Shown here piece by piece: positions 23,113 through 33,844 of a stretch of DNA of 64,000 nucleotides. Source of the DNA: Gracilaria gracilis (taxonomy: Eukaryota > Rhodophyta > Florideophyceae > Gracilariales > Gracilariaceae); the NCBI GenBank assembly GCA_030374805.1, contig JARGSG010000227.1:62001-126000 (forward strand), given 5' to 3'. Below the pieces are notes generated by a model. That model was given only the letters and a program-made list of their open reading frames with translations. It searched no databases and had not been told where the DNA came from. Both the position numbers and the translations under genes were made by a program. Position 1 is the stretch's first letter; each line of letters opens with the position of its first letter.

Positions 23113-26100
23113 ATGCATAAAATGGTTCCGCATAGTGCATCGAAGTCTGTATCACCGGCACCCTCAAGCTCTGATATGAAGGTTGGAAAACTGTATGGCT
23201 CCGAAGATGAGCTTGTCACAGTATGCCTCGCAATCCCCGATCATTACACGCCGACAATGCGAGATGAATACCGGCCAAGGAAGTTGGGACACAGCGAGTT
23301 CGTTGATTACGTTATCAAGAATCGCAACGTCCTATCGCTGGCCAGGAATTACTTCTATATTTTTTTGGGTCCAGGACATCTGATTTTTACTGAAAGTGAA
23401 CTACAGGTCGTATCTCTGAAGGGGTCTTACTGTCAGCTATACCTCTCAACGAGGTTATTGGACATCTTGGACGGGGATAGGGACTGGCGTGTAAGGGACT
23501 TCTGGAATGATTATACCGAGGTGAACTTTAAAGGAATACCGAAGAATGTGACTTTGACCGAGTTTTTCAAGTCCATGACTATACCTCCTAAGCGAGTGGG
23601 ACGGGTGGTCCCCCCGTTCGTCACAACTGTTGCCACACATTTCCAAAGGATTCTCTTTCTCTCGCTCATTCAGAAAGTTTCCAAGGAAAAAAGAGTTGTA
23701 GGCCAGAAGAGGAAAAAAGGAGACAAAGGATATCCTACACGTTTTGTGAATGTCCAAATATCCAACAAACTCCAAGCTCAACTGGTTGGCTTTGGTGTCC
23801 AGCTCATAATGAAGGAATGGGATTGTTTCTCTCAATTCCTGGGATTCCCTACCGTGGAGGTCATGGTTATTTCATTCATCCGAGTCACGTACGACGAAAT
23901 GCAGTTTCAAGCGATTGAAACGAGGGCAGAGGGGTTCTTCTACCGGGATAACGATCATCGCTTGCTACCGAACAAAGGTGTAACTGTGATTGAAACATAG
24001 TTCATCCTGGGGGTATGGAATTTACCGCAAGACATCGATGCTGCCCTCCGAATGCTTGCGAAAGAGTTCATTTTTGACCTGAACAAGGTTCTTGTGAATG
24101 AGCAGTTCTACTGAACCAGGACGATGGACATTTCTGAAGATGTTTAGCAGAGACCCATCACGGGCGTGTGCTCAGAGATTCCATACTTTTATCGAATTCG
24201 CTTGTGTCCTTCGTCATGGAGGCCATAAGCCCGTTGAAACTGAAAGAATCAGTGAACGTCCCTGGTATGGCGGTAACGCCGATATCCAAGCCAGAACCTG
24301 CCATACAAATTGAAGATGATGTAGAGGAGGTGGAGGATATTGGGAAACCATCGGAGCGAAAGAAGGGGAGAGGCGAAGAAGGAGATGGCGATACGAACAT
24401 AGTGGCCGACATTGGGAAACGAAGTACTGGTGACGAAGCGTCTGGGGTACGCGTAATACCCCCATCATCTATTGAGTCGTTGGATGACAAAATGGCTTTC
24501 CGAATTTGTGAGGAGGAGATGGAGAAGTACTTTTGCTTGTACAATTGCGGGTTTGAGGATATGGTAGAGATGGACGAGACGTTGCGTATAGATGGTGTGT
24601 CTCCATTAGGAAACGTTCAACTGGTTCTAATGGACCCTCCGTACAACATCCGAGGTAACAAGAACCTAAGCAACAGCTAGTACGATGTACTGAGCCCTCA
24701 GGAAATGAAGAAGGCTGCAAAGCTTTCATCAAAACTGCTACGTCCTTTTCGTTATCTTTAGTGCTTTCGAGCAGGTCCAGGAATGGAGAGATGTACTTTC
24801 TGCCATCGGGGCAAAAGACGAAAGCGGAGTACCAAGGCGTTCCTTTGTTGTGGACCAGATCCCGATGCACTTTGTACGGTCTCAAGGCCACTCCCTGCGT
24901 AACCCTGGACGTAGGTCGTGCTCCCTTTTCCCTGCAATGGAGTATGCTGTATATGGAGTTCGAAATGGTCTGAACTACAAGCAGCAGCATGTGATGGTGA
25001 TCTATGAGAACTTCAACTTTGGGCAATTGAGATACCCGGGGTAGCACAGTGTCATTGACCAGGTACCTCCCATGTCTAATGAAGAGACTCTTCATGGGAA
25101 GAGAAAGAAGGAAGGTGGGGGCTACATTTCACAAAAGGTGAGGTCCGCACAAAAACCTCGTACATTGTTGAAGGAGCTAATCAGTCGGTTTTCCCAGGCT
25201 CGGGATATTGTGGTCGACTTGTTTGCGGGGACGTTTTCGACAGCAATTGCATGCATAGAGTTACACCTGAATCGTAGGTTCATCGGGTATGAGGCGGACC
25301 CTGACTGCTTTGCCCATGCTTGGCAGGCTGCAATTGTTCAATTCACATTGCAAAAGCGAGAAAATGAGACGGATATCCAGGTAACGCAGGAAGTTCGGAA
25401 TGCTTTGATTAAGGTGTTGAACTTATTTCCGAAGTGGAATGTCCGCCCATCGAGATCATAGAAGGCTCCATCCGGGTATCCCCAGTATCAAAAGTTTCCT
25501 ACGTATATTGTGGACTTTCTTGCGTCAATGTGGCGGCATGAGAGCTTGGTGACCATTGGTAGGCGTCAGGCCCTTCACAAATGGCCTGGGACTTTGCAAA
25601 AAAAGACGGGGCTTTTGGATTAAAATGCCATGTTGGCACTGGAAGCGACCATGTGCGGTTGTCGTATCGGGAAGTCGACAATTCGTCACCCTGGCTCCAG
25701 AGTGGGAGTGTTCACTACACGCCAATTCATGGATAATGAAGAGATATGTTACTTCTATGGAATATTGGTGTACCATAACCTAACGACGATAAAAGAGGTA
25801 CACAAGAGATATGGTGAAGGGTTATTGGGAGCCACATCCGAACGCTTTCGGAAGTATGCGATGGAGTTTAACGTCCGCGGCGATATATTCCATAGCCTCC
25901 CAGAAAGAAGACAAGGAGTAAGTTTAATACCTGTATGGATTGTCCCCGCTTTTTTTCATTGGGTGCAACGATTAACGATCCCAAATATATGGAAGGTGAT
26001 AAGGACATTGATGCAGTTGCAGATGGTGTAACGAAACGAAGGATGGTAGATCTGCGGGTAATTTGAACTCCAAGTACAGGACGCACCCCGCATCAACCAC

Positions 26101-26226
26101 GAGAATACCAAATGCTTGCGGTGCGAGCACTTCGGAAACTAGAAGTGGGAGAGGAGTTGTTCGCAGATTATGGAGTAGAGTATAGCTGGGATACATCGGA
26201 AAATCTTATTATAGTAATCGATTAGA
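23113..26226 (+). pseudogene. Gene M, left arm: unknown domain + beta-class DNA amino-methyltransferase + SET domain
   Basis: Residues 1 to about 300 (23113-24000) form an open, unrecognised domain that is also present at 37908-39413. A linker rich in acidic residues follows. The methyltransferase part has the catalytic motif IV VQLVLMDPPYNIR near 24630, a middle region, and motif I as DIVVDLFAGTFSTA followed by IGYEADPDCF near 25210-25300. DPPY before F-x-G is the order of beta-class N6-adenine/N4-cytosine enzymes. From 24850 to about 26030 one frame continues, broken by TAG at 25042, TAG at 25459 and TAA at 25621, into a SET-domain-like start (STIRHPGSRVGVFTTRQF). After a frame change the SET end ALRKLEVGEELFADYG runs to 26226. 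A single protein joining DNA and protein methylation domains is the simplest reading; two adjacent genes remain possible. Frameshifts also occur at 24000-24170 and 24680-24850. Confidence 0.7.
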
Positions 26227-26680
26227 ACTTGTAGCGAACTACCTACATATGAATTAACCCCCTAAACCTACATAAAGAAGTGGCAGTTATTGCATTCCAA
26301 CTTCGCCATTGAGCAAGAAATAGAAACTAAACACTTTACCCGAAGTGCAATATGGAAGTGTATAGATACATAATAGGTATCGAAGAGCATCAAATATGAT
26401 ATTGTACGGTTTTTAACATTATGAGAACTTTCTAGTTCAGAAATGGAGATTTCGGTGTCAATTTTTCAGTTTCGGAATCGGGGAATAAAAAACCGGACTC
26501 GGTGATTCCCACCACACTTCACTCGATTGGGGTTGTGCATTCGATCGGTGGCGTTTGCTCACGGCGAGCATCAAACACATCTAGAGCAGAGCTGTTCCGA
26601 TTCCTGTGACCTTCGATCACGGTCAGCGGCTAACACGTCGTGACCTCAGCGTCAACCGCGACGAACCATTCGGATTGTAT
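26227..26680. other. Spacer between M and Y (left arm)
   Basis: AT-rich up to about 26450, with no gene. It probably contains the M terminator and the Y promoter. No palindrome of the P1 family is present. Confidence 0.35.
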
Positions 26681-29220
26681 ATGGCGAAACATAAGACGAG
26701 GGGTTTGAATGCGGAGGAGATCAGCGGTTGCGCGTTAAAGAGCCGAAGGCGTGGTGAAACGGAAAGGGGCGAAGTTCGCACCGCTCGTAGTACGCGTGCG
26801 CCTCGGACTGGTTTACATGAGAAAGGGAGGAAGGGTATGGCGAGGAGCGACGGTGCGGCGAAAAGCGATGGAGCGGCGAGGAGCGACGGTGTGGAGAGGA
26901 GCGTCGAGAGTGGAATATGGGAGCGAACGCAGCGAACGCAGCGAACGGTAAGCATGTGGTGACGAAACCTATTGCGAACGCCCGACATGAAGAAGTTAGT
27001 CCCAAGAAAAGCATAGGAGCGCAGCGAGGTATTCCAAAGAAGATTCCGCGCGGTGTTCGGGAGAGAGATGGTCGTCGAAGCAGCGCAGAGACTGCGCAAG
27101 CTTTAGAGGAAAGCGATAGCGGGGATATGATAGTGAGGGGTAAAGAGCCCTGTACGGGTGTCGAGGGAAGAACGATAGCAAGGAGTAGTACCATATTAGG
27201 TAGTGGAGGTACTCGAGGAAGAAAGGGAACTAACGGTGATAAAGTGCCTAAGGCTGGAGTACCCGAAGAGGTGGAAGGAGAAAGGGAGAGAGTGAGGTGT
27301 GGTGAGGCGGCGAGGACGTGAGGAGTGGAGAGTTTGGTTGCTGTGACGCCAAATAAAGTGCCAGAGAAGGAAAGCATTGTTTTCGAGCAAGAGAATGAGA
27401 ACCGGGAGAAAGAAGGGATGAGGTGTGTGCAGCCACTGGCAGAACGTGAAACAGGGGAGGGTAGTGAGAGAAGAATATGGAGTGTTCTTCATGGACTGGG
27501 GGGTGTTGAAGTTGTGGAGAACGGAGGAGATCAGCGACGAGAACATGCGGACGGGAGAGTGGTACGACGTAAAAGTGGTGGATCAACCAAGAAAATTGCC
27601 GGGGGGACAGCAGTAGTGGTTGAGAGCCATTTCGAAGGGGAGAACGACGTACAACAAGAACGGCATCTGGAAGTGAATGTCGTGGAGACGGTGCCACTAA
27701 CGCCCCAAGAGATGCGTGTAAGGCGCAACACCGTTTTACTTACGAAGGTTGTGAGACACGAAAGTGACTGCGGTCGTGGAGAAAGAGGAGCTAGAATTCG
27801 AGGAGATGAGTGGGGATCTACAAGGGGTGGGGAAGACAATGGGGAGAACTTAAGCGTTTTGCCACGGTCTGCACTCGTTCAGAGGGTGAATTCACTGAAA
27901 CGACAGTTGGGAAGTATGAAGCAAGATCACTATACATGAATGGTGAGTTTGAAGCTGACGCAGGAAGATTTGGGACGGCTGAGGAAGGAAAATAAACGGC
28001 AAAATGTGTTGATCGAAAGTCTTCGGGAGGCAGTGAAGGGGAGGAAGCGAGGTGGTGGAGGAAAGAAGGTGAGAGGGCGCCGAAAGTATAATATTGGAGG
28101 GGATGAACGTTTTTAGGTATTCGCAAGGGGTGTAAATGATAGGATTCCTCATTGTGCGAAGTTGGAGGCGTCTGAACTTTGTTTTGACATGGAAGACGTC
28201 GGTAGAAGCTGGAAATACAGGAGTGAGACGGTGGAAGAAAGTAGAGAGGGGAGCATGTTTTTAGTTGGGGAGAAGGAGATGGTGCCTAGGTGCCCAATTC
28301 AGGTTGCATATGAGATGAGGGCGTACCCACCATCGACAGAGGGTGGAAGTGATGTGTCGTAGAAGTATGTGGTCGAGACAGAAATAATGGGGACCCGTGG
28401 GAGACAATAAGGGAAGCCGGGAGGAAACAAGAGTGCGTGGAATATGTATGCGCGGACAAGTGTCTGAAGCAGCGGATGAAGCAGACGATAAGCGATGTGA
28501 TTGGGGTGCGAAAGCGGGCTGCTCGAGACAGATTATTCTCTTTACTGGGATGTGATTTGATTGCAAAGCGGGCGAGCCTAGCGAGGGGACGGAACTTGGT
28601 GAGGAGTTGAAGAAGCAGATGGACGAAGCTCGCGAGAAGCTTATGGGAAGTGAAGAACATGGAATGAACAAGTTGTGTGCGTGGAGAATGAGCCGTTTTG
28701 GAGATTTTGCGTACTCTGGGTCAACTGTGCATGCTCCACCATGGAGCTGTGATGAAGATGATCAGTAATTCAAGATTGAAATGGCAGTGGCAGTGCTGGA
28801 GGAGTACATGGGATACGCAGTGGAGCCCAAATGTAATGGAGAAAAGCATTACATGGATGAGACGGTAATGCACCTCGCCAGACTTGATGCGTGGATTGGG
28901 TGTGTTGTGGAAACGATGAACGAGGGTTTGGGACGTTGAGGACCAAGGCAGCTCTTGTTTTCTACATTGTATGGAAGGTACCTGCTAAGGACAGTGGAGA
29001 ATACATTGAAGGAAAAATGGGAATTGGTGAGGGACGAGCACGGCGAAGAGTTTGACAACGATGGGTGGTGCGGTGTAGTTCTGGCGGAGAACTTGAACGA
29101 ATCCAAGGATAGAAGGGAAAGGGATGATTTCAAACTATGTAGAAACGTTGTCGGATGTGGGGTTGGTGGAGATGGGAGCTGGATAGGCGGTGTGGTTATG
29201 TTCGTCGTCTGGTGCCCATA
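26681..29220 (+). pseudogene. Gene Y, left-arm copy: basic coiled-coil protein, heavily degraded
   Basis: It starts MAKHKTRGLNAEEISG, comparable to MVDKARTRGTQSRN in the copy at 33845. The first third is very rich in Arg, Lys and Gly. A coiled-coil stretch follows near 27960-28040 (ENKRQNVLIESLREAVKG). The region at 28130-28360 matches the other copy (FARGVNDR against FARGVYHN, then EASELCFDMED against ETSEVCFEAEK). The last part, 28780-29220, contains MHLARLDAWIG, matching LKLARLDAWIL. Many stops and frame changes are present. No known family is recognised. The basic N-terminus plus coiled coil suggests nucleic-acid binding. It converges with the transposase fragment at 29297. Confidence 0.55.
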
Positions 29221-29296
29221 GGAGGCATACGCGGTTGAGGGTGACATCGACTTCGTCGATTGGTGGGACAAGTTCCATGATCTGTACGAAGGCGAA

Positions 29297-29890
29297 CTAT
29301 TTGGAAGATGGAGTGGAAGAAGGAAGGGTGAAACAAAGAAGGGAGATAAGTTCGCAGACCCAGACAATGAAGGTGGAGTTGGTGGAGCTGGTGCCTGCGA
29401 CGAGGAAGTGAGAGAACTTTGGAGATTCAGAAGGACCGAAGGACGGGACGGCAAGTATTCGTTGGATGAGAGAGACTGGAGAATCCTGGAGCGCGAGCTC
29501 GTTCCGCTCTTTAATATAGTGGTAGAGTGATGGGACATAACCGCCGGCGACGTGAGCGGAGTGGGCTACGGTGATTCGGGTGCGACGGAGGGTGGGAGAG
29601 TTCTCTGAGAGTTCTAAAACTTCGAGAGAAAGGGTGATGAATGAAGCGAGGGCGTGTTTTCCAATCTGCTTGAGGATGGAGAGAGTGTCGGAGAGGAAGA
29701 CGTCTTGGAGAGATTTGGGATTGAAATGAGGATTAGAGTGAAGGAATTTGTGGGCGGTGATGAGATCAGCGAATGAGATGAGTTTTCCATCACGGGCCAA
29801 ACCGGGTTGGCGTGGTTGGATGGCAGAGGCGAGGGCAGGAGCGGAGGAAGTGATCGTCTGTGTTCTGCAAAGTGGAATACTGGGTGCCAT
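29297..29890 (-). pseudogene. Gene T, left-arm fragment: transposase C-terminal region
   Basis: A 197-residue open frame that parallels 37053-36490 of the right arm (ITVAHSAHVAGGYVPSLYHY against ITLVNSAVVRGGMVPVL, and FGPSESPKFSHFLVAG against FGPSRKPKFSTILVTG). In the right arm this segment lies inside a transposase-like gene, so this is a remnant of the same gene. The upstream part containing the dimer or catalytic motifs is missing; gene W begins shortly beyond. The closing segment is truncated compared with the other copy. It is too short to be active. Confidence 0.6.
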
Positions 29891-30192
29891 GTGTGGAATA
29901 GTTGCTAGTTTTAGGCATTATCTGGGCGCCCGCGCGGGTCGCAGAGGCTGGCACTCACAAAATTAACAAATTTTGGAATATTGTATTCCATGTCGCGCAG
30001 TTTATTGCTAGGGTCTCCTAGTATTTCGAGAGGTTCGCCTCGCAACCCACCCCAACTACACTCTTTTCCACGACCCTCTCCAAATTTTCCATCCGTGCTA
30101 GTTGCAATTCCCATTTCGCCCGAAAATGCGAAGCAATTGCCAACCCAGACACCATAAGACATCCGCCCATTCCTTCCCATCTCCACCTTCAC
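29891..30192. other. Short AT-rich junction between T fragment and gene W
   Basis: This contains ACAAATTTTGGAATATTGTA and no gene. The T gene seems to have been cut here, so a rearrangement junction is likely inside this stretch. Confidence 0.35.
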
Positions 30193-31244
30193 TCAACATC
30201 GCCACCCCCTTACCATACTTTGGTCGATTTCCGCACCCCCAGCGTTCGGATCCTGCGTTTCCGTCTCCTCAAACGTCATCTCGTAAAAGTTCCGCGGGCA
30301 GCTCTCCCCATTCTTTTACACCCTCCTGGCCCCAGAACAGCTCCCCATACCACCCATCCTCCGCTCCCTCTGCTCTTCCAGTATGCGGTCCGCCGTCTGC
30401 ACCGCATGCGTCGCGCTTCGAAACCCAGTCAACGTCGCAACCCGCAGCCCCGGCCGCACCTCCTCTCCTGCCACCTTCCCTCCTTTCGTCTCTTCTTCAA
30501 GCGACTACCCACTTCTTTAGTCTGTGGCGTCACAAGAGATCCCTTCTCAACCTTCATTCTCCCCTTGGCACAACTTCCTCCCACCTCCCCTCCTGTCCCC
30601 GTCAGCATCCCCTTCACCTCCACCAACAACAACCGCGCCTTTTCCACCTCTCCAATCTGCATCTCCAGCATCTCCAACCTCCCCTTCAGCACCACATTCT
30701 CCTCCCTTAGCTCCCGTATCTCCTTCCCTACGCATTTCACCATCCCATCAGCATGACGACCCATCTCCATTGCCGGCACCTTCAAACCATTCCGCAAATT
30801 AGATATTGCTTCCAATGACACCCCAATCTCCTCCTCACTTAACACCACCCCTTCCATCTTCGCGACACTCTCCGCAATACAATCATCCATTCGTTCCTTC
30901 ATCACAACTCCCAAAAACCTCGCCAGCTCCTTCATTTCCCCCATAAATTGCTCTTTCCTACCTCCCGCTCCACCTCCACCCTCCATGTGCTCCCCAATCC
31001 CCAAAGGGCTCAGGTGCACCGCCCCTTTCCTCCATATCCCATCCTTCTCCCCCTTCTTCTCCACCACCTTCGAGCCCACATCCGCAGCACCTGCCTTCGC
31101 CACAGCCACAACCCCCTCCTCTCGTGACCCTCCATCCACCCGCGCAACCTCGGCCACTTCTTGCTTGGGAGACGGCGTTCCTCCGATCTCCTTCCCTTCT
31201 AGGAACGCAAGAAGCTCCTCGTCCTTCAAGTATCCGTTCGACAT
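30193..31244 (-). pseudogene. Gene W, third copy (inner end of left arm)
   Basis: Starting at 31244 with MSNGYLKDEELLAFLEGKEI, about 300 codons are open to 30429. After one frameshift the conserved C-terminus follows (RILEEQRERRMGG, then ETETQDPNAGG). Compared with the outer copies the central linker differs (Ala/Val/Gly-rich, with a VVEKKGEKDG patch), but the coiled coil (MLEMQIGEVEKARLLLVEV) and the RLKKRRKEG basic patch are kept. This is the most diverged copy and the least damaged. No family is recognised. Its presence at the inner end of the arm means W brackets the left copy on both sides. Confidence 0.7.
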
Positions 31245-32850
31245 CTTAGAAAACCCAAAATCGCCACCGAAAGCAAGAATTCGGTGCCATACAGTGCAAT
31301 CGACGCCGTCCTCGTTTTCCGTGCCACTGCCTATGCACACGGCCTATATCTGAAACCATAACTTACCCCTTTCTGTTCCAACCGGTTTGGCGCCAAAACC
31401 GTCACTGTACCGTACGCCTCGCCAGCACACCACTATTTGACCCCCACCCTGTCTCCTCTGACGCTCGCACATCCTCTTCAGTCACTCCGTCTTGACTGGC
31501 AACGCGTTCTTCTTCCGCCATACCCACACTTGGTTCCGAGAAAAGCAAAACAGGGGTGGTTGCATACTTGGAACCACCAGCGCGCCGTTGACAGCGAACC
31601 CAGGTGTCCTGGCGCTTTATTGGTGCACCGATAAAGCGCCATGACGCCCGGGCCGTAGTGAGGACAACAGACCTGCGTAAGCTACTGAAGAATGTAGTAC
31701 ACGGGGCTGTGAAACATACCCGAACCGGAGTTAGCTGTACATGGCTGCGATGTTTCTGCAAACGCGATATCCAGTAGTAGTAGCACGTATGCTCCGGATA
31801 CAGATATTCGGGACCGACCGGGGCGGCAGGGCAAAAACAAATTTTAATTTTTTTGGACAGCGGACCGATGTGCAGTGGCGCTTCACCACTGCACTGATGA
31901 AGCGCCGCGACACCCGGGTCCGCTGTCCGGGGGGTGGTCTAGAGCAACGGTCCTGGATGCGTTTGGTGGGATTGAAAACCACCCTAACACACTAATTTAG
32001 GGTGTTTCCAGAGCATCCGCAGCAATGCTCACTATACTAACGTGACTAATAAATGCAGCCCCATAAGTGTCTTACTAGGCTCAAAGTCCCCGTGAGAAAG
32101 GATTTAACTTCATGTGAGCCTATTCTGAAAAAGAAATGACTTATATGATGTTTGCGCACGAGCATTCGTGCGTGACAGTAGTCTGTAGAGATGCGCGTGT
32201 TCCGCCTATGGCTATACAGCGATATGAATCGAGCGGACGGTGTCCGCGCCAGAGAGCCGCCCCTGTGACGTTAGTGTAGAATTGAAACAACTCTATTGCT
32301 ATATATATTTATATTATTACTTGGATTTTAGAAAGACCAATATCTTGGTGGAAGAGTAAAAGTTTCATTCCCTTAGGGAAAGGTTCGTATTACATTCTTC
32401 GGAAAACACGACGACTGGGCAATGGACAGGAGTGCAATGGCGCTTCATCGTTGCATTCGTTAACAACAATTCACCTCGGTCTACCGTCTGCCGCGTGAAT
32501 GCACAGTAGCTGGTCACACAACGGGTTCCCTGGTCGGCACGCCGACAAAGCAGACCTATAAGAACTCCAGCTTTATCTCTCATGGCGCGCGTAGAGGGGA
32601 TCAAGAGAAAGTGGTACTTCATCTATGGCAAGTGATACGTAAAAGAGATGTTAAGGAAAGCTTGAAGACGCGAGAGACACGGAACTAAATAAATGTGGAG
32701 ATATACGCGATGTTACTAATATGGACAAGTAGGACAGTAGACTGGGGTCTCATTGCGCTTCATCGCTGCGCCTATGGAGCGCCACGCCACCCCGGACGGC
32801 TGTCCCAAAAAAATATTTTGTAATTCGAATTAATTAAAACGACAGCCTGT
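31245..32850. other. Central spacer with scattered palindromes
   Basis: Non-coding stretch between the arms. It holds P1 palindromes at about 31588-31663, 31856-31929 and 32731-32805, plus a half unit near 32417-32460. The sequence between them is AT-rich and shows no gene on either strand. Confidence 0.6.
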
Positions 32851-33504
32851 GACAGCGGACCCGGGTGTCGTTGGGCTTCATCAGTGCACTGATGAAGCGC
32901 CACGCCACCTTGGTCCGCTGTCCGAACGCCCCCTGTGGGGCAAACCTGTGGTAGTGGCATACGTGGCACCACCGGCGCGCCATTGACAGCGGACCCGGGT
33001 GTCGTGGCGCTTCATCAGTGCACTGATGAAGCGCCACTGCACATCGGTCCACTGCCCTAACGCCCCGTGTGTGTGCAAACCTGTGGTAGTGGCATACATG
33101 GCACCACTGGCGCGCCGTTGACAGCGGACTCGGGTGTCGTGGCGCTTCATCAGTGCACTGATGAAGCGCCACTGCACATCGGTCCACTGCCCTAACGCCC
33201 CGTGTGTGTGCAAACCTGTGGTAGTGGCACACGTGGCTCCACTGGCGCGCCGTTGACAGCGGACCCGGGTGTCATGGCGCTTCATCAGTGCACTGATGAA
33301 GCGCCACTGCACATCGGTCTGCTGTCCCAACGCCCCGTGTATGGCAATCCTGTGGTAGTGACATACGTGGCACCACCAGCGCGCCGATGACAGTGGACCC
33401 GGGTGTCGTGGCGCTTCATCGATGCACCGATGAAGCGCCAAGCCACCTTGGTCCGCTGTCTCAACGCGCTGTTTATGGCAAACCTGTGTTAATGGCATAC
33501 GTGG
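32851..33504. repeat. Tandem array of palindromes, 134-135 bp period
   Basis: Five units start at 32851, 32985, 33120, 33255 and 33389. Each is a palindrome of about 74 bp (perfect 30-bp core centred on AGTGCACT) followed by a 60-bp linker containing AACGCCCCGTGTGTG and GTAGTGGCATACGTGGCACC. The array ends abruptly in a SET-domain fragment. Reading frames through it encode only the repeat. Confidence 0.92.
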
Positions 33505-33624
33505 CACCAGAGACAGATAGAAGTTGGTGAGGAGTTCTATGTCAGTTATAGTGCGGAGTACATTTGGGACTGGGCTCTCACTCTTGATCCCGCTGCGGAC
33601 GAGGAGTGGTTGCGAGGCCTATAG
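33505..33624 (+). pseudogene. SET-domain C-terminal fragment of gene M
   Basis: 40 codons in which IEVGEEFYVSYSAEYIWD corresponds to LEVGEELFADYGVEYSWD at the end of gene M in the left arm. The Tyr before the tail matches the SET catalytic-tyrosine neighbourhood (DYG, here SYS). Everything upstream is replaced by the palindrome array, so this is a relic. It lies just before gene Y, as in the left arm. Confidence 0.65.
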
Positions 33625-33844
33625 GCAACTCCCTTTGTGTAGCTACACGGTATGTAGTTTCCAATGATTTACACAGGTTCTGTAAACTGACCGTTATTGA
33701 TTCCCCTATTCCATTCATCATACTACCTTCCGTATCCAACCATCCTCGCTCTTTCACACCGTTCTCCAAATCCCCCTTAATCTTCAATCTCTTTGTCTTC
33801 CCTGTTTTCTTTTCTCAACTTGGGCATTGGTATCAATTAACAAC

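Noticed and set aside
26721..27377. Reverse Ser/Leu/Pro-rich frames opposite gene Y
   Set aside because: Antisense of a purine-rich coding strand; no motif, and not conserved in the better-preserved copy at 33845.
32851..33504. CRISPR-like array
   Set aside because: Unit length is 134 bp, the linkers are conserved instead of unique, and the genome is eukaryotic.
32834..33507. Long reverse-strand frames (up to 208 codons) through the palindrome array
   Set aside because: They only translate the tandem repeat; the same peptide (ALHQCTDEAPRHPG) repeats each unit and also appears at other palindromes in other frames.
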